Of a stretch of DNA of 64,000 nucleotides, positions 23,535 through 35,500 are shown in pieces. Each line of letters starts with the position of its first letter. Position 1 is the first letter of the stretch. A program made the position numbers and the translations under genes. The notes under the pieces were generated by a model that worked only from the letters and a program-made list of their open reading frames with translations, was not told the origin of the DNA and did not search any database. The DNA comes from Tribonema minus. Taxonomy: Eukaryota > Sar > Xanthophyceae > Tribonematales > Tribonemataceae. The stretch spans positions 62,001-126,000 of the forward strand of contig JAFCMP010000058.1 in the NCBI GenBank assembly GCA_017506865.1, read 5' to 3'.

Positions 23535-26500
23535 TCAGACGAGCGCCGTGTTGGGATTTCTGCTGAGCGTTGCTGACCCCGCGCTCTGAGCGCTGCGCAC
23601 GGTGGAGAGCTCAATCTCAATGTCGTTGTCCTCCCCGTCGCTGTACGCGACACCCTCCACCTGGCGGAACGCCGCGTTGATGTCGCGCGACACCTGCTCC
23701 TGCGCACCCGGAAGGCAGCACCGTGTCAACGCAGCGGCGGACGCAGCGCGGTCAGATGAGGTTGCAGGGAAAGAAGCGCGGAGCATGCGCTCTCCCCCGC
23801 GGTGCAATGTGATTGGTCAAGCGCTTGCCAGCGGAACGCCACGTTGATAGTCGCGCGACACCTGCTCGTGTACACCCGGGAAGCAGGGCCCAGGCAGCGT
23901 GAACGCAGCGGCGGACGCAGTGTGAACCGGACGGTGACACCTTCGGAGGTTTGCGATAGCTATTCCACAATTAACTGTTGCTGTGGCTCACTTTCGTCCA
24001 TCTATGAAGTGTCAGTAGTACAGTCAAGCGCGCATATGGCATTATCCCAAACCCTAGCCTACTCCTGGCCCAGAAAAATTGTTCAAAATACCCAACAAAA
24101 AAATACAACTGATTGTTTCCGTTCAAGAATATTTTCTTACATTTTTTATGGCACACCCAAAACCTGAATTCCTAGCTGACCAATTTCAGCTATGGCGCAG
24201 GCAAAGCTGCAGCGTGTCCTGGCCCGCACAGAGCAATGCGGTGTGTGGCCGGATCCAGGACTGATGTGACCGTCAGGAGTTATGACATGTTGTGCCAAGG
24301 GTCTGTTGGGCAAATGCGTCGCACTCAAAGGGCTGTTCGGATTGAAGTTAAGGTCTTGACGTATGTGTGGCATCCGAGCGGCATTTGGTGCCAACCGCAG
24401 TTGCAATCACTACAGTTTGGTCCACTTTAGTCATCTCACTTAGGTAAAAGAAGGGGGGGGAAACAGGCAGGCCCACGTTGGATCACGAAATACGTTTTCA
24501 ATGTGCGCCCTCAATTACCTATATGGCCAGCGACACGCTCACGCACATATGCTCTGTCCCAATCAATCCTCCATCAGCATGCATTGCAGTGGAAGTTTGA
24601 AATCGCACCATCTGCAATCAAAACAAGGGCCAGTCAGCGCTCAGCACTCGCCTGGTCCGTGAGCCTCTGCCGCTGCTGCCGCTGCGCCTTGCCGCCGCAG
24701 AACAGGAACGCCATGAGCGCGCCGCTGGCAGCGCCAACAAAGAACGCTGCCAGCGCGGCCGCGATGACCGTTTGTGGGGGGTGCATATCACCGGCTTGCG
24801 ACACTGTTGCAGTTCGCGCAGCACGCGCGGGAAGGGGGGAAGGGGGGGGGGGGGGGGGGGGCACTGAGCTGTTGAGGAGGCACCAGAATGGGGGCTGTGT
24901 CTGGCAAATGCGGAGCAGCAGCAGCACGGCATTCTGCGAGCACAGTGTTGCCGGCCTTTACACATTTACTTGCTGCCTCACACAACAACATACACATACA
25001 CATGCGTCGGCGGCCACCAGTCTGAGACACGTAAAACGCCAGTGAAGTCTGTGCGTGTGCCGTCGCCACCAGTGTGCGGGCCACCTCGTTGAAACCGCTT
25101 CCAGCCCAGAAAGCTCACGTTTGGACAATAGATTGCGCATATGGAACTCACAGTCTTGCGCCCCGCTCTGATCCGCATCGCCGCCAGTGGGGACGGTAGG
25201 CTGGGGCGCCACCGCGGCCGGTGCAGTCGGTTGAGCCGTGACACTAGGGGGCGTCATAGGGGGCAACGTGTCCAAGCCAGCAGCGGGCAGCAGCGGCGGC
25301 GCCTCACGTGCGTGGCGCCAGGCGTCGCCGCCAGACGCGATGCAGTCCGCGAGCGCGTCCTGCGCGAAAGCTGCACAAAATGGAACATCAAGAGGTGACT
25401 CGCCACGGGTGACTACACGGGGACAACACGAGGCCACTCGCCATCGTTTGCTGTGCACCAGGGGGAAGTGTGTGGTGTAATGAATGGTCTTCCATAGTGT
25501 CGCATGCAGTTCGGTCTTCATACATACGATGTAACCTGTGAGGATGACAAAATATGAGAGCTGAACAACAACTACCAAGCAAGTAATGATAATACGGCTG
25601 CAAACACTAAATTTTTTCATTGTGAACCTTCACCCAACAATGCTTTGTTGTCAGCATCTCAACAGCTCACAAAAAGTGAATTACTTTCGCTGGACTATCG
25701 CAACGCATGGTACTTAATCGAGCGCGCCATGACCTAAACAGTTGACCGTTGCAATCAGGCTTCTAGCTGCTGAGGTTGAACCCCGCTGCTCCAGGTCTAC
25801 CAGATGAATGGCTTGCAACAATTGTATCACATTGGACCAGCGTTGTGTCACACTGGGACCAGCGTCATTGACAGTAGCAACCATACTGACATTGAAGTTG
25901 ACAGTGGACTCAAGACCGTCTTGTTTATAATTAATAATTAACCGTCTTGACCATGATTAAGGGCACTGGACGACTTTTCTGTGGGTTTTGATGCCAGCAT
26001 CAAATATGTCCATAGGACACCCTTTAACTTGCTTCACAAAAAAAAATCCACTGTTTCATTGATCACTATGCTCATGCTATTTCAAGTAAGCTGCACAAGT
26101 GTAATTGTTGTGGAACAGACATTGTGGCCAGCAGCACATCTGAGTACGTCTTGCAGTGTGATTTAATTGACAAGTAGATTTGCCAGCAGTTAGTCTCCAG
26201 CTTACTTCCGCCACAGCCAGCCTCAATTTTCCTTGACTCAGACGACAACGATGGCATCTCGCTTTCATCATCAGCAAGGTCCACCACAGCTGCAGCGGCT
26301 CCTGCCGGTGCTGCTGCCACTGCTTGTTGTGCTGGAACTGGCAGTACAATTATGCTGTGCGTTCTACCCGCTGTGCGCAAACTTCAAAAGTGCTGTGCTA
26401 CTAGTAGTGTCCGAGCACTGCTGAGTGACTGATTTGAAGCGTGGAAGGTGCTGCTTGGGGACCAGGCCTCGGAATGTGTATTTTTGCGAAGCGTGCAGGG

Positions 26501-29500
26501 CGAGGAAGCAGCACGTGCATCGCTTCTTGACTGGTACCGCCCAGCAAGTGTAGGCACGTAGCTGCAGCAGAGTACTAATTGGTAGGCTAGCATACAAAGC
26601 ATGCCTCCAACAATTAACCAGCGCTTGGCCGCTTTAGAGGGGCAGTTAGCGGAGCAGAAAGAATAGATTGAAGAGCAACCAGAGGTCATATAGACTCTGC
26701 AGGCTCAGGCAGCGACTGCACAAGCCAACGGCGCCACTGCTGCCACTCGCGAGAAGGCAGCTACTGGCGAGTGGCAGACAACGGGCTACGTCCGCTCTGT
26801 GCTCGTACAGGGCGGCGTGCCCCGGGGCGCCACTGCTGCCACTCGCGAGAAGGCAGCTACTGGCGAGTGGCAGACAACGGGCTACGTCCGCTCTGTGCTC
26901 GTACGGGGCGGCGTGCCCCGCTAAAATTTAGATACTCTGTAAAGGAATGTTACAACAAGAAGACAATAGTCCACGACATCCTGGGCGCGATGGGCGTACG
27001 AGGCACGACCTCACGGATGCCGTGGTACAGGGCATGTGGGTCAAAAGCCTTTTGACCCCAGACGAGTTCCGGATCAAGACACGTCGGGCCGCAGCAGCAC
27101 GCCAACTTTGACCTCTGCTCTCGTGTCACGCTGCCGAGTTCATTCGGCACGTCGCGAACGCAGACCCTGACAATGTTGGCAATAATTGAAACACTTTGCG
27201 CCAATCAAGTTCTCATGGCGTGTGCCGGCTACAGCAAGCGAATCATCCATGAAGAATAACGAAGTGCATGGCAGTCGGACTTTGTACTCTACTTATTTAA
27301 AGTGTCCACCTCTTTCAAAAAACTCCGCAAAAGGCTGAAGTGCATCGGAGGTTACGGAGCGGCAGGCCATTTTCGGGAGCCCTCGACGACTGCATGAACA
27401 TATCGGGTTTCAGCGCAATTGCAGTGAAGCTGCTGTCACGCAATCGGTGTCCCTGCATTTGATCACACTAGTACTGTGCGCATCGTCAAGCAGGCCACCG
27501 TAGTACAGCCAGCTCACACGGAACGAGAAAACAGGTGTTATGGCAGACGCAACGCAGGTTGGAGGCAACCCACCGGTAGTAGCCTGCATGGCAGGCACCC
27601 GAGGCAGAAATATTGGGCCCTTTGATGCAAGGGCCAGATGCAGCAGCGCTAGCGGTAGCCAACGTTGTGGCAGCGACTGCACAGCAGGCTGTTGCCGCAG
27701 CGGCGCCGGTTCAGCCGGGTACGTATGCAGCCGGGTACGTATGCAGCGGCGTTGGGGGGCGTTCCGCTGGCAGAGGCAGCGAACGAGAGAGAGGCGGCTC
27801 CAGCTGCAGCTCAATGGGTAAGCAGAAGAAGTGGGCTAGCGCTGTGACCAGGACACAGCCGGTGCTCAGGTCAGGGTATTCGGCACAGTGGCAGACCGGG
27901 GCCACAAGGTCAGAAGTAACGACGCGCATTGCAGGCATACCGCAAGACACGCTGGAGGAGGACAAGCGTGCACACGCAAGATTGTCATGGGGGACTGGGG
28001 CAATTTGGCAGAGCTGGCGGCGTCGCAGAGCAGGGTGGTTGCAGGCGCGCCTGCGACAAAAGCCTGCCTCGCAGAGCAGGGCAGCTCAGCAAGCGGGAAA
28101 GTGGCAGGCGCGCCACTTCCTGCCAGTTCCTGCCAGTTCCCCACTTGCTGAGCCACCCTGCTGTGCGACACTGCCAGCTCGGCCAAATTGCTCCAGTCCC
28201 CCATGATGTTCTTCCGTGTGCACGCCTCCAACACGTCCTCCTCCAGCGTGTCTTGCAGTATGACAGCAATACGCGTTGCGATTTCTGACCGCGTGGCCCC
28301 GGTCTGCCACTGTGCTGACCTGAGCACCAGCTGTGTCTGGTCACAGCGCTGGCGCACTTCTTCTGCTTGGCTTGAGCAGCGGCTCGAGCCGCCTCTCTCT
28401 CGTTTGCTGCCTCTGCCAGCAGAACGCCCTCCAACGCCGCTTCCACTTTCATCAGCTCCGCGGGAAGGACACCCCGCCCCCCTTCTTATGCGGAAACAAA
28501 AAAGCCGTCCAGTGTCCCTAATTACAGACAAGACGGTAATAATGCAGAGCTTCTAAATGTTGATGTGCAACAGGACGTGCTTATGGTGCCATTGTCATTG
28601 AAACCAACATGGGCATTCATCCAATTGCTTGCTGTGACAGACAGTGGTCACTTATGGCATTTCTTCAGTAATTGTGCAGGTCATATCATGTCAGCCTAGT
28701 GACAATGGACTCGCATCTATATACATACATACCTGTAACCGCATAGAACGCTGACGTGGGGCACAGCATGGCGGAGCCAGGGGGCGCGTTGCACCCCGCC
28801 ACTTCAAGCACCCTCCCGTTAAAGACCAGGCGCACGGCAATTGATGGCATGGTCATCTCGCCGTCGCCTGTAACCGCAGTATACGTAGGGTCAGCATTGT
28901 CACGAGCGCGTCAGATTGCTCCTCGATCAGAGAGGCGACACTGTTAGGGGCGGGCTGAGGCTTCCAAAAAGGGAGGCTTTCAAAGAAGGGCATCTGGTCC
29001 TGGGGAATCAGGACAAGTTGTGCATGATCAGTTTTTTTAACTTGAGGAATTAATGAAGTTGCCATTATGCTGCCGAGCGTGCAAAGTTCAACCGTGATGG
29101 TGAGTTTTGACCAGAGTGAAGGCAGCTGCGTGTAGCGGCGCAGATGTCGATGTGGATGCAGGGCTCCGTTGCGCTTCGCTGCTTGCTTTGCATTTGCACT
29201 TGAAATTGAAAAAAAAAAAATCCCCTCATGCTGTGCTGGCGTTGGGCGGTTCAGGTCGAAAGTTGCGCACGCACTAGTCGGTTTGCCGCGGACGGACCCA
29301 TATCACACAAGCATACTCCTACACGTATATGCAGGTCTAAGGTCGCCTACTAAAAACCCAGTAATTACTGATCGTAATGTGTTGCTCACGCTCCCTTTTT
29401 TGAATTTCAGCGCGTAATGCATCACTCATGCCGCGCACTGGTACAGCAATGCGAATGTGCCAGCGCAGTTGGTAGTTAAGTTAGACTGCGCCTGTGGCAT

Positions 29501-32500
29501 CAGGCAACAAAGCATTCCACGCAAGTGGACCGCAGCAACAAATGTGACCAACCACTGCCGCTACCAGTGCCCCTTCATAAAGCGAGCACAGGTTTGTTCT
29601 GCAGGCTCTCTGCTCCCACGCTCTAGTAGGCAGACACACAAAGCAGCATGCAATTGAGCACGCGTGCCAACTCAGGCAAATGCTGTGTGGCTGAGCACGG
29701 ACGCAGTGTAGCTCCAAAAACGTGCATGCTGTTCGCCTGCGCTGATCGACACGTGATGCCCTGCGCTGCTGACCTGAGGTGAACCAAACCCTAACCCAGA
29801 TCCTGACCCTTGACCCTCATTTCGAGACTGCGCAGAGAAGCCACGCATTTCACTGCGCACCGCCTCTTCATTGCAGTAACAATGAGTGAGTGCTTGAGAG
29901 TGTTGTTGTCTGTTTGATTTGTTTGCCTTTGCCACGAACGCTGCAGCTCACCTGGCATGAGGTACCTCCTGACAAAATGGAGGCAAACCCTTGTTGTTCT
30001 CTCTTTATTTGTGGTCTTCAACTTAAGTCATTGCTGAGCGCTGCACCTCACCTGGCATGAGGTACGTCTCGATGGCAAGCATGGACGCGTACGCAGGCCA
30101 CACCGTGTCCCACAGGGCAGGTGCGAGAGCTGCCAGCAAAGCCCTGTATTTGATTCACACAGTGCACCGGAGGGAGGCGCATGTTCAGACATCACGGCCG
30201 CTGCAACAAACTTTAAATCTCGGGGGGGGGGGGGGGGGGGGGGCACGTCGGCATATGCTGACATCAGACTAGGCGAATGTGCATTGCAGCGGTGTTTTAT
30301 CATTTTCTGTGGTGCATGTGACTGAAAGTCCCCTACATCTGAGTAGGCGTGTGATGCGTGGTGCATCAACGCTCAACGGAAGCACACGTCAAATGTGAAT
30401 CTGGCGCACTGAGTAAGCTGAGCGCTGCCGCCCGCTGAAGTAACAGCGCAAAGACTGCGAGGATGGGCCAATGGAACTGGAGCCGTTGTATAAACATCAT
30501 TCATGCTGCATCGAGTTGTGGACGCCCTATATCTGAGGGGCATCGGGTGTCAAGTGCCGCTCTGCAACTGCATTAAAGCTACATATTGTACTATAAAATA
30601 GAAGTAAACGTGGCAGACCGTCTTTCAGCACACGCGATTGCGGAGCATGCGCTGTGAGATCGGGCACTTGGCGATGGTCTCAGGGGCAGTTTGATGCACC
30701 TTTGCAACTTAACACGCGCTTGAAGTCTGTCCTGTTGCTCACATCTGTTGAATATGGCAGCAGAGCCCATCGCCTCATGTGTGGCCACAGACAGTTTTGT
30801 TCTCCAAGTCAGACTGCAAGTCGTACCACAACCGCCAGCACGCTCATCAAAGCGGTGACGGCCAAGTCAAGTTGCAGACTTGGCCAGGTTCTTCAAAGTA
30901 CATTGCAGAATGTGCTGCACATTACCTGAGGGTGCTGTCATGGGCGCTGTATATGTGTAGGTACGGCGACGGCGCCCCTGGTGCAGCAGACAAATGCGGC
31001 CAGGCGAAACACCAGCGCAAACGGAAGTTGGAGATGGCAACCTTGCACAACAAGGCGAATCGAATGCTATGGCAAGGTGCACTGCTTTGATGACGTTGCT
31101 GCACGCTGAAAGAGGGCGGGGGGTATGCGGTCCCCAACATTGCGCACTGTGATGCTGCGAATGAAGGCCGCTGCTCATTCGTTGGGTCGTGCTAGAGTTG
31201 CACATTCACCTGAAAGGCATCAACTGTGCTCCAACTTTTGGGTGCTGTAGTTTGGCATCAAGCTACACATCCAAACATTGCAATGCACACAAGAGAGTTC
31301 GCCTGCGCCCATGCACAATGCGCGCGCGACATGACGCCCGCACCACACTCGCCAGCAGCTGCTAACCGCAAATGACACAGTACAAATATAAGGTGACTCA
31401 GAATAAAAGGCAGATGCCTCTGAAGCTTTCATACAAACAGGCCACGGGGCATGGTCCACGGCCCCAATGCAAGGGCCTGCCTAGGTATGCGAGCTAAGCA
31501 CTGATGCAGTTAGGAATAGGGTTCAGCGAAGCTGCTTGTGAAGGCTGAGTGGGTGGGTGGTGCATGTCCCCCCGCATGCACCGTACTGGAAAACCCAAGT
31601 TCAACCCTCTGCGCAAAGTGATCGCACAGAACGCGCCCCAACTGTGGCACTGGACGCTTGTCAACCAACAACAAACTGTACCTGTCAATGTTAAAGCGAC
31701 TCAATGTCTTGCTTGGTCGATACTTCCAGTGCACAGAGCAAAGGCATACCTTCTTTTAACTATGGCATACACAACTTCCTTGACTGTCCCATTTGATATC
31801 TTCGCACTTTCTTATAGTTATAAATAAAATTGTATGCGTTGATTTTAACGTCATGTTTTGTACGCCCGCTCTTGCACAGTCATCAAGTGTAGACATCTCT
31901 GACAGGCGCTCACTATGGCCCGTCAGCGCCACCCGCTTCTGTCTACTATGATGCCAGTGTCGTGTTTGGTACATCCGCCTCTCTTGCATATGGAAGTTGG
32001 AAGTACATTATCTGTTCAATCATCTGAGCTTTTTGGCGCCCTGAGCAAGGATGAATAAATAGTGCACAATCTGAAGTGTGCTCACCTTGGCCCGACAGCG
32101 CCGCCGCTTCTGTCTGCTGCACGAGGCCTGCGATCTCCGTCACGAGGTGCGCGCAGCCGAGGCGCGCAGAGCGGCTGTTGTTGTAGAGCGCAATGTACGA
32201 CTGCGCGCGCATACATGGGTGCGGCAGTCACATGGTCGTCATCAGCGCAGGTCGCCTCAGGAGCAAGTGTGGCGTGGCAGAGCGCAATGTACAAGTGCGC
32301 GCACAGTCAGGCACAAATGTTGTACCCGCAGCAGTCACATGGCCAGGTCAGTAGCTGCGATGCCAGTAGCAGATTTGGCGTGCGTTTGGCTGCGGTTGTA
32401 GAGCGCAGTGTACGACTGCATGCACGACTGTGCCCGCAGCAGTCACACGTTTCAATGCAGTCGCGTTTAACTCAGGCAGACACGGCGCGGCTTCGACTGC

Positions 32501-35500
32501 TCATGGACAGCTTGTTTGATTGAAACAATACGCACAATTACGCACAAGCTGGCATTCGACACCTATTTTGCTGTAGTATACCTCGAGTATGCCGATGATC
32601 AACAGGTACCCAGCAAAATTCCTGAATGAATGATACTCTCATATTTAGCTCGCCTCTCACGCTCACTCCAGAGGGACGTGACGACGTTGATGACAAAATG
32701 CTGTTTCTGTGCACATCCCAAATACATGTTCCAGAAAATGCTTCTGAAGCAATCTTATCCACATAGCTGATGATGGACTTTTCTTCAGACAAGACTTTTT
32801 CAAACAGTTTTTGTGGTCAGTGATTGTAACGATTACAAAATGTTGTAGTTTTAACCTGTGGGCCCGATGGTAAAACTGAGCTTAACAATGTAAAGTATTT
32901 GCTTACAATCCAAAGTGTTTCAAGGCTCTCATCTTCGGCCTACCTGCAGCAAATAGTGTTGGTGTGCACATCGCAAAATTTTCAATTGTTTCTGAGTTCA
33001 TCTTATTGAGTTGAATATAAAGGCGACACTAGTTTTTTGCCTTTACAAGACTTGATTTATCTCTTGTCAGCGACAATTACAAAAGCTTATGCTGCAAAAA
33101 GGTTTATTACCTATGTGCCCAATGCTAAGATAAGAGTGAGCTGGAAACAAAAACGAATAAAAGTATTTTATCGCATCAGTGCACGCCATCTAGCATATCA
33201 TTGCTTAAATTGACATGACATGCGCACGAAGCCCACCGCCGCCATCACCGATGCAAGTGAGGCTTGCGGATCAGCCGTGCTACTTCATGCCTGAGACCAT
33301 AACTGAATACCTTCCTGTGCTAGTATTCTGCTGCCACCTACCACTGCTCGACATCGTCCAGCACAGTTCTCCTGGCAAGATGCGCATCTGCGCAAGGGGT
33401 CTGAAATCAGGCTCAGCACGTGCCAGCGCCACATGGCACGAACATCACGACTGACGGCACAAACTTAAACGTGAACGCTAGGGCGCAGCGCAAAGGCGCG
33501 GTCGCCAGCTGTCCCACTGTTCCACCACCACAGTGATTGCGGCGAGCTGAGCATCCGCGCACCTGCTCGGCCTCCGCCTGCGCGAGCGCCTGCCGCACGA
33601 GCGTCGGCTGTAGGCCAGGCGGCAGCGCTGCGGCCTGGTCCGTGCACAGTGCGGGCACTATGCAGTCCGCCAGCGAGTGCAGGTCCAGCTGAGTGAGGTT
33701 GAGGTTGCAGCAGGGACAGCGGCAGGCAGAGTGAATGTGACGCTGCATTGTGGTGCCTGCAGCGAATGCACAAGGTTGAAGTCATTTTGCCCCCTTCACG
33801 TCACGGTTTTTCGCAAGTGTGCAGGTTACAGTACTCCATACTTGATCATACTTTCATGTCTATTGCACAGTCGTGCGTAGACCCTCTGTTGCTATATTCA
33901 GGGGAGGCGGGGGGGGGGCTCCATTATATTATTTGTGACGGTGCCAATTGCCTTGATCATTTCTTCAATGAAAACGAATCAAAAGATCGTAGAGCTCTAG
34001 GTGACAAGGGATGGTTAGCCGCAAGTGCCTTCCACCAATAACCGTGGTCGCCGCTGCTGCAGCAATTGGCCACGAGTCAAACAGTACCACCGTATCCACC
34101 AGTCAAAAGACTTTGTGTGCAAGCTTTTAGCGTTCGAGGCATGGGTGTTCAGTATTGGAAAGGTCTCACGTGTTCGGTAGGCCAGCTCCAGCCGGCAGCC
34201 CAACACAGAGGTTCAGCAGCTAGTGACAGCGCTCTTGAATGCGCGTAGTGTAGAAGGTGATGACGCGGGTTTTGAACCAATCCATGCGGCGACATGGAAG
34301 GCTCCAGGTTGTTTAGCTCTTCAATGTTCGTTCTGGCCATACGTCAAAGGCCCACAGCTGTACAGACCGTCGTATCTGCTGGGTTAAGAAGACAGGCCCC
34401 ATGAAAAAGGGCCACAGAATGCAGGTGAAGAAACCTCACAGACAGCTGGCGATAATTTAACCAAATTTCAAAAATAGAGTGGATACAATGACAGCAGCCA
34501 CGTCCGCGCGCGCGTCGCGCTATCTGCTGCGCATGTGAGCACTGCTGTGCAGCACCGCTCACCTCTTTTCACGTTGGCCACTCGGACGGCGTCCGCGACG
34601 AGAACAGCAGCATTGCTCACCTCTGTGACGCGCTGCCACTGATAACAGAGCACCGCTCACCTCTGTGACATGCTGCCACTGATAGTAGCACTGCTCACAT
34701 CTGTGACATGCTGCCGCTGTTAACAGCAGCACGGCTCACCTCTGTGACGTTGGTCACGCCGACGGCGCCCGCGACGGCCGCCGTCAGCTGCTGCACCTCC
34801 GGATCGGCATACATGGCGTGCCATCCGTCGCTGCAAACGCACCGCACAAGACAATACGGAGCATCCATCAATCGTTTGATCATAATGAGGTGAACGGGGG
34901 CTGTACGCTTCTGCGGAAGCATCACACAAGCAAGCGCACAGCGTCGTTGGTCACTAGGTGAACCGAGGCTGCAGAAGGGGGGGGGGGGTGTTGTGAACGG
35001 TGCAGTGATGATGATGTACATTCTCCAAAGTAGCTTTCCAGGTGTGATTTGAGAGGGAGCACAAGGCCTCAGCGCAATGTATCGAAGGTGGACAGAGAGC
35101 TGGCTGGTGCTGTGGTCTGGAAACATTTTGTTGTGCCACAGTGTGCTGTGACGATGGGCACATGGGCTTTGCTGCCCCTCAACCCTAACCTTAAGTGCTA
35201 ATCCTAAGCAGCGCAGACGAGCGTCCTGCGCGCTCCCATGCCTACGCAGAGTATGACGAGCTACTGTTGCTACAGTTTAATGTTTGGTGCTGTTGCTTGA
35301 ACATTCGTCAGTTATAGGCGAGGGACCCATCAGGCCGCGAGCCTTCTTTTTTTAAAGAGAGTCATGGCGCGGAGTTCTACGCACTGCCAATGCAGCTGGG
35401 CGTAGTTTTGTCATTTGGTGGTGTGCTTGAATCATTTGTCAGTTATGCACAATGTGGTCACGGTGGTTATGCCCTGCCGTTGTCATATGCCTTCTGCAAG

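Noticed and set aside
27613-28531. Long open frames of about 200 codons on both strands
   Set aside because: They are the two arms of one palindrome, so they count as one sequence. No family could be named, and I treat it as a repeat rather than a gene.
34548-34725. CRISPR-like or satellite array of short direct repeats
   Set aside because: The units are copies of the neighbouring exon end with its donor, have no uniform spacers, and the genome is clearly eukaryotic.
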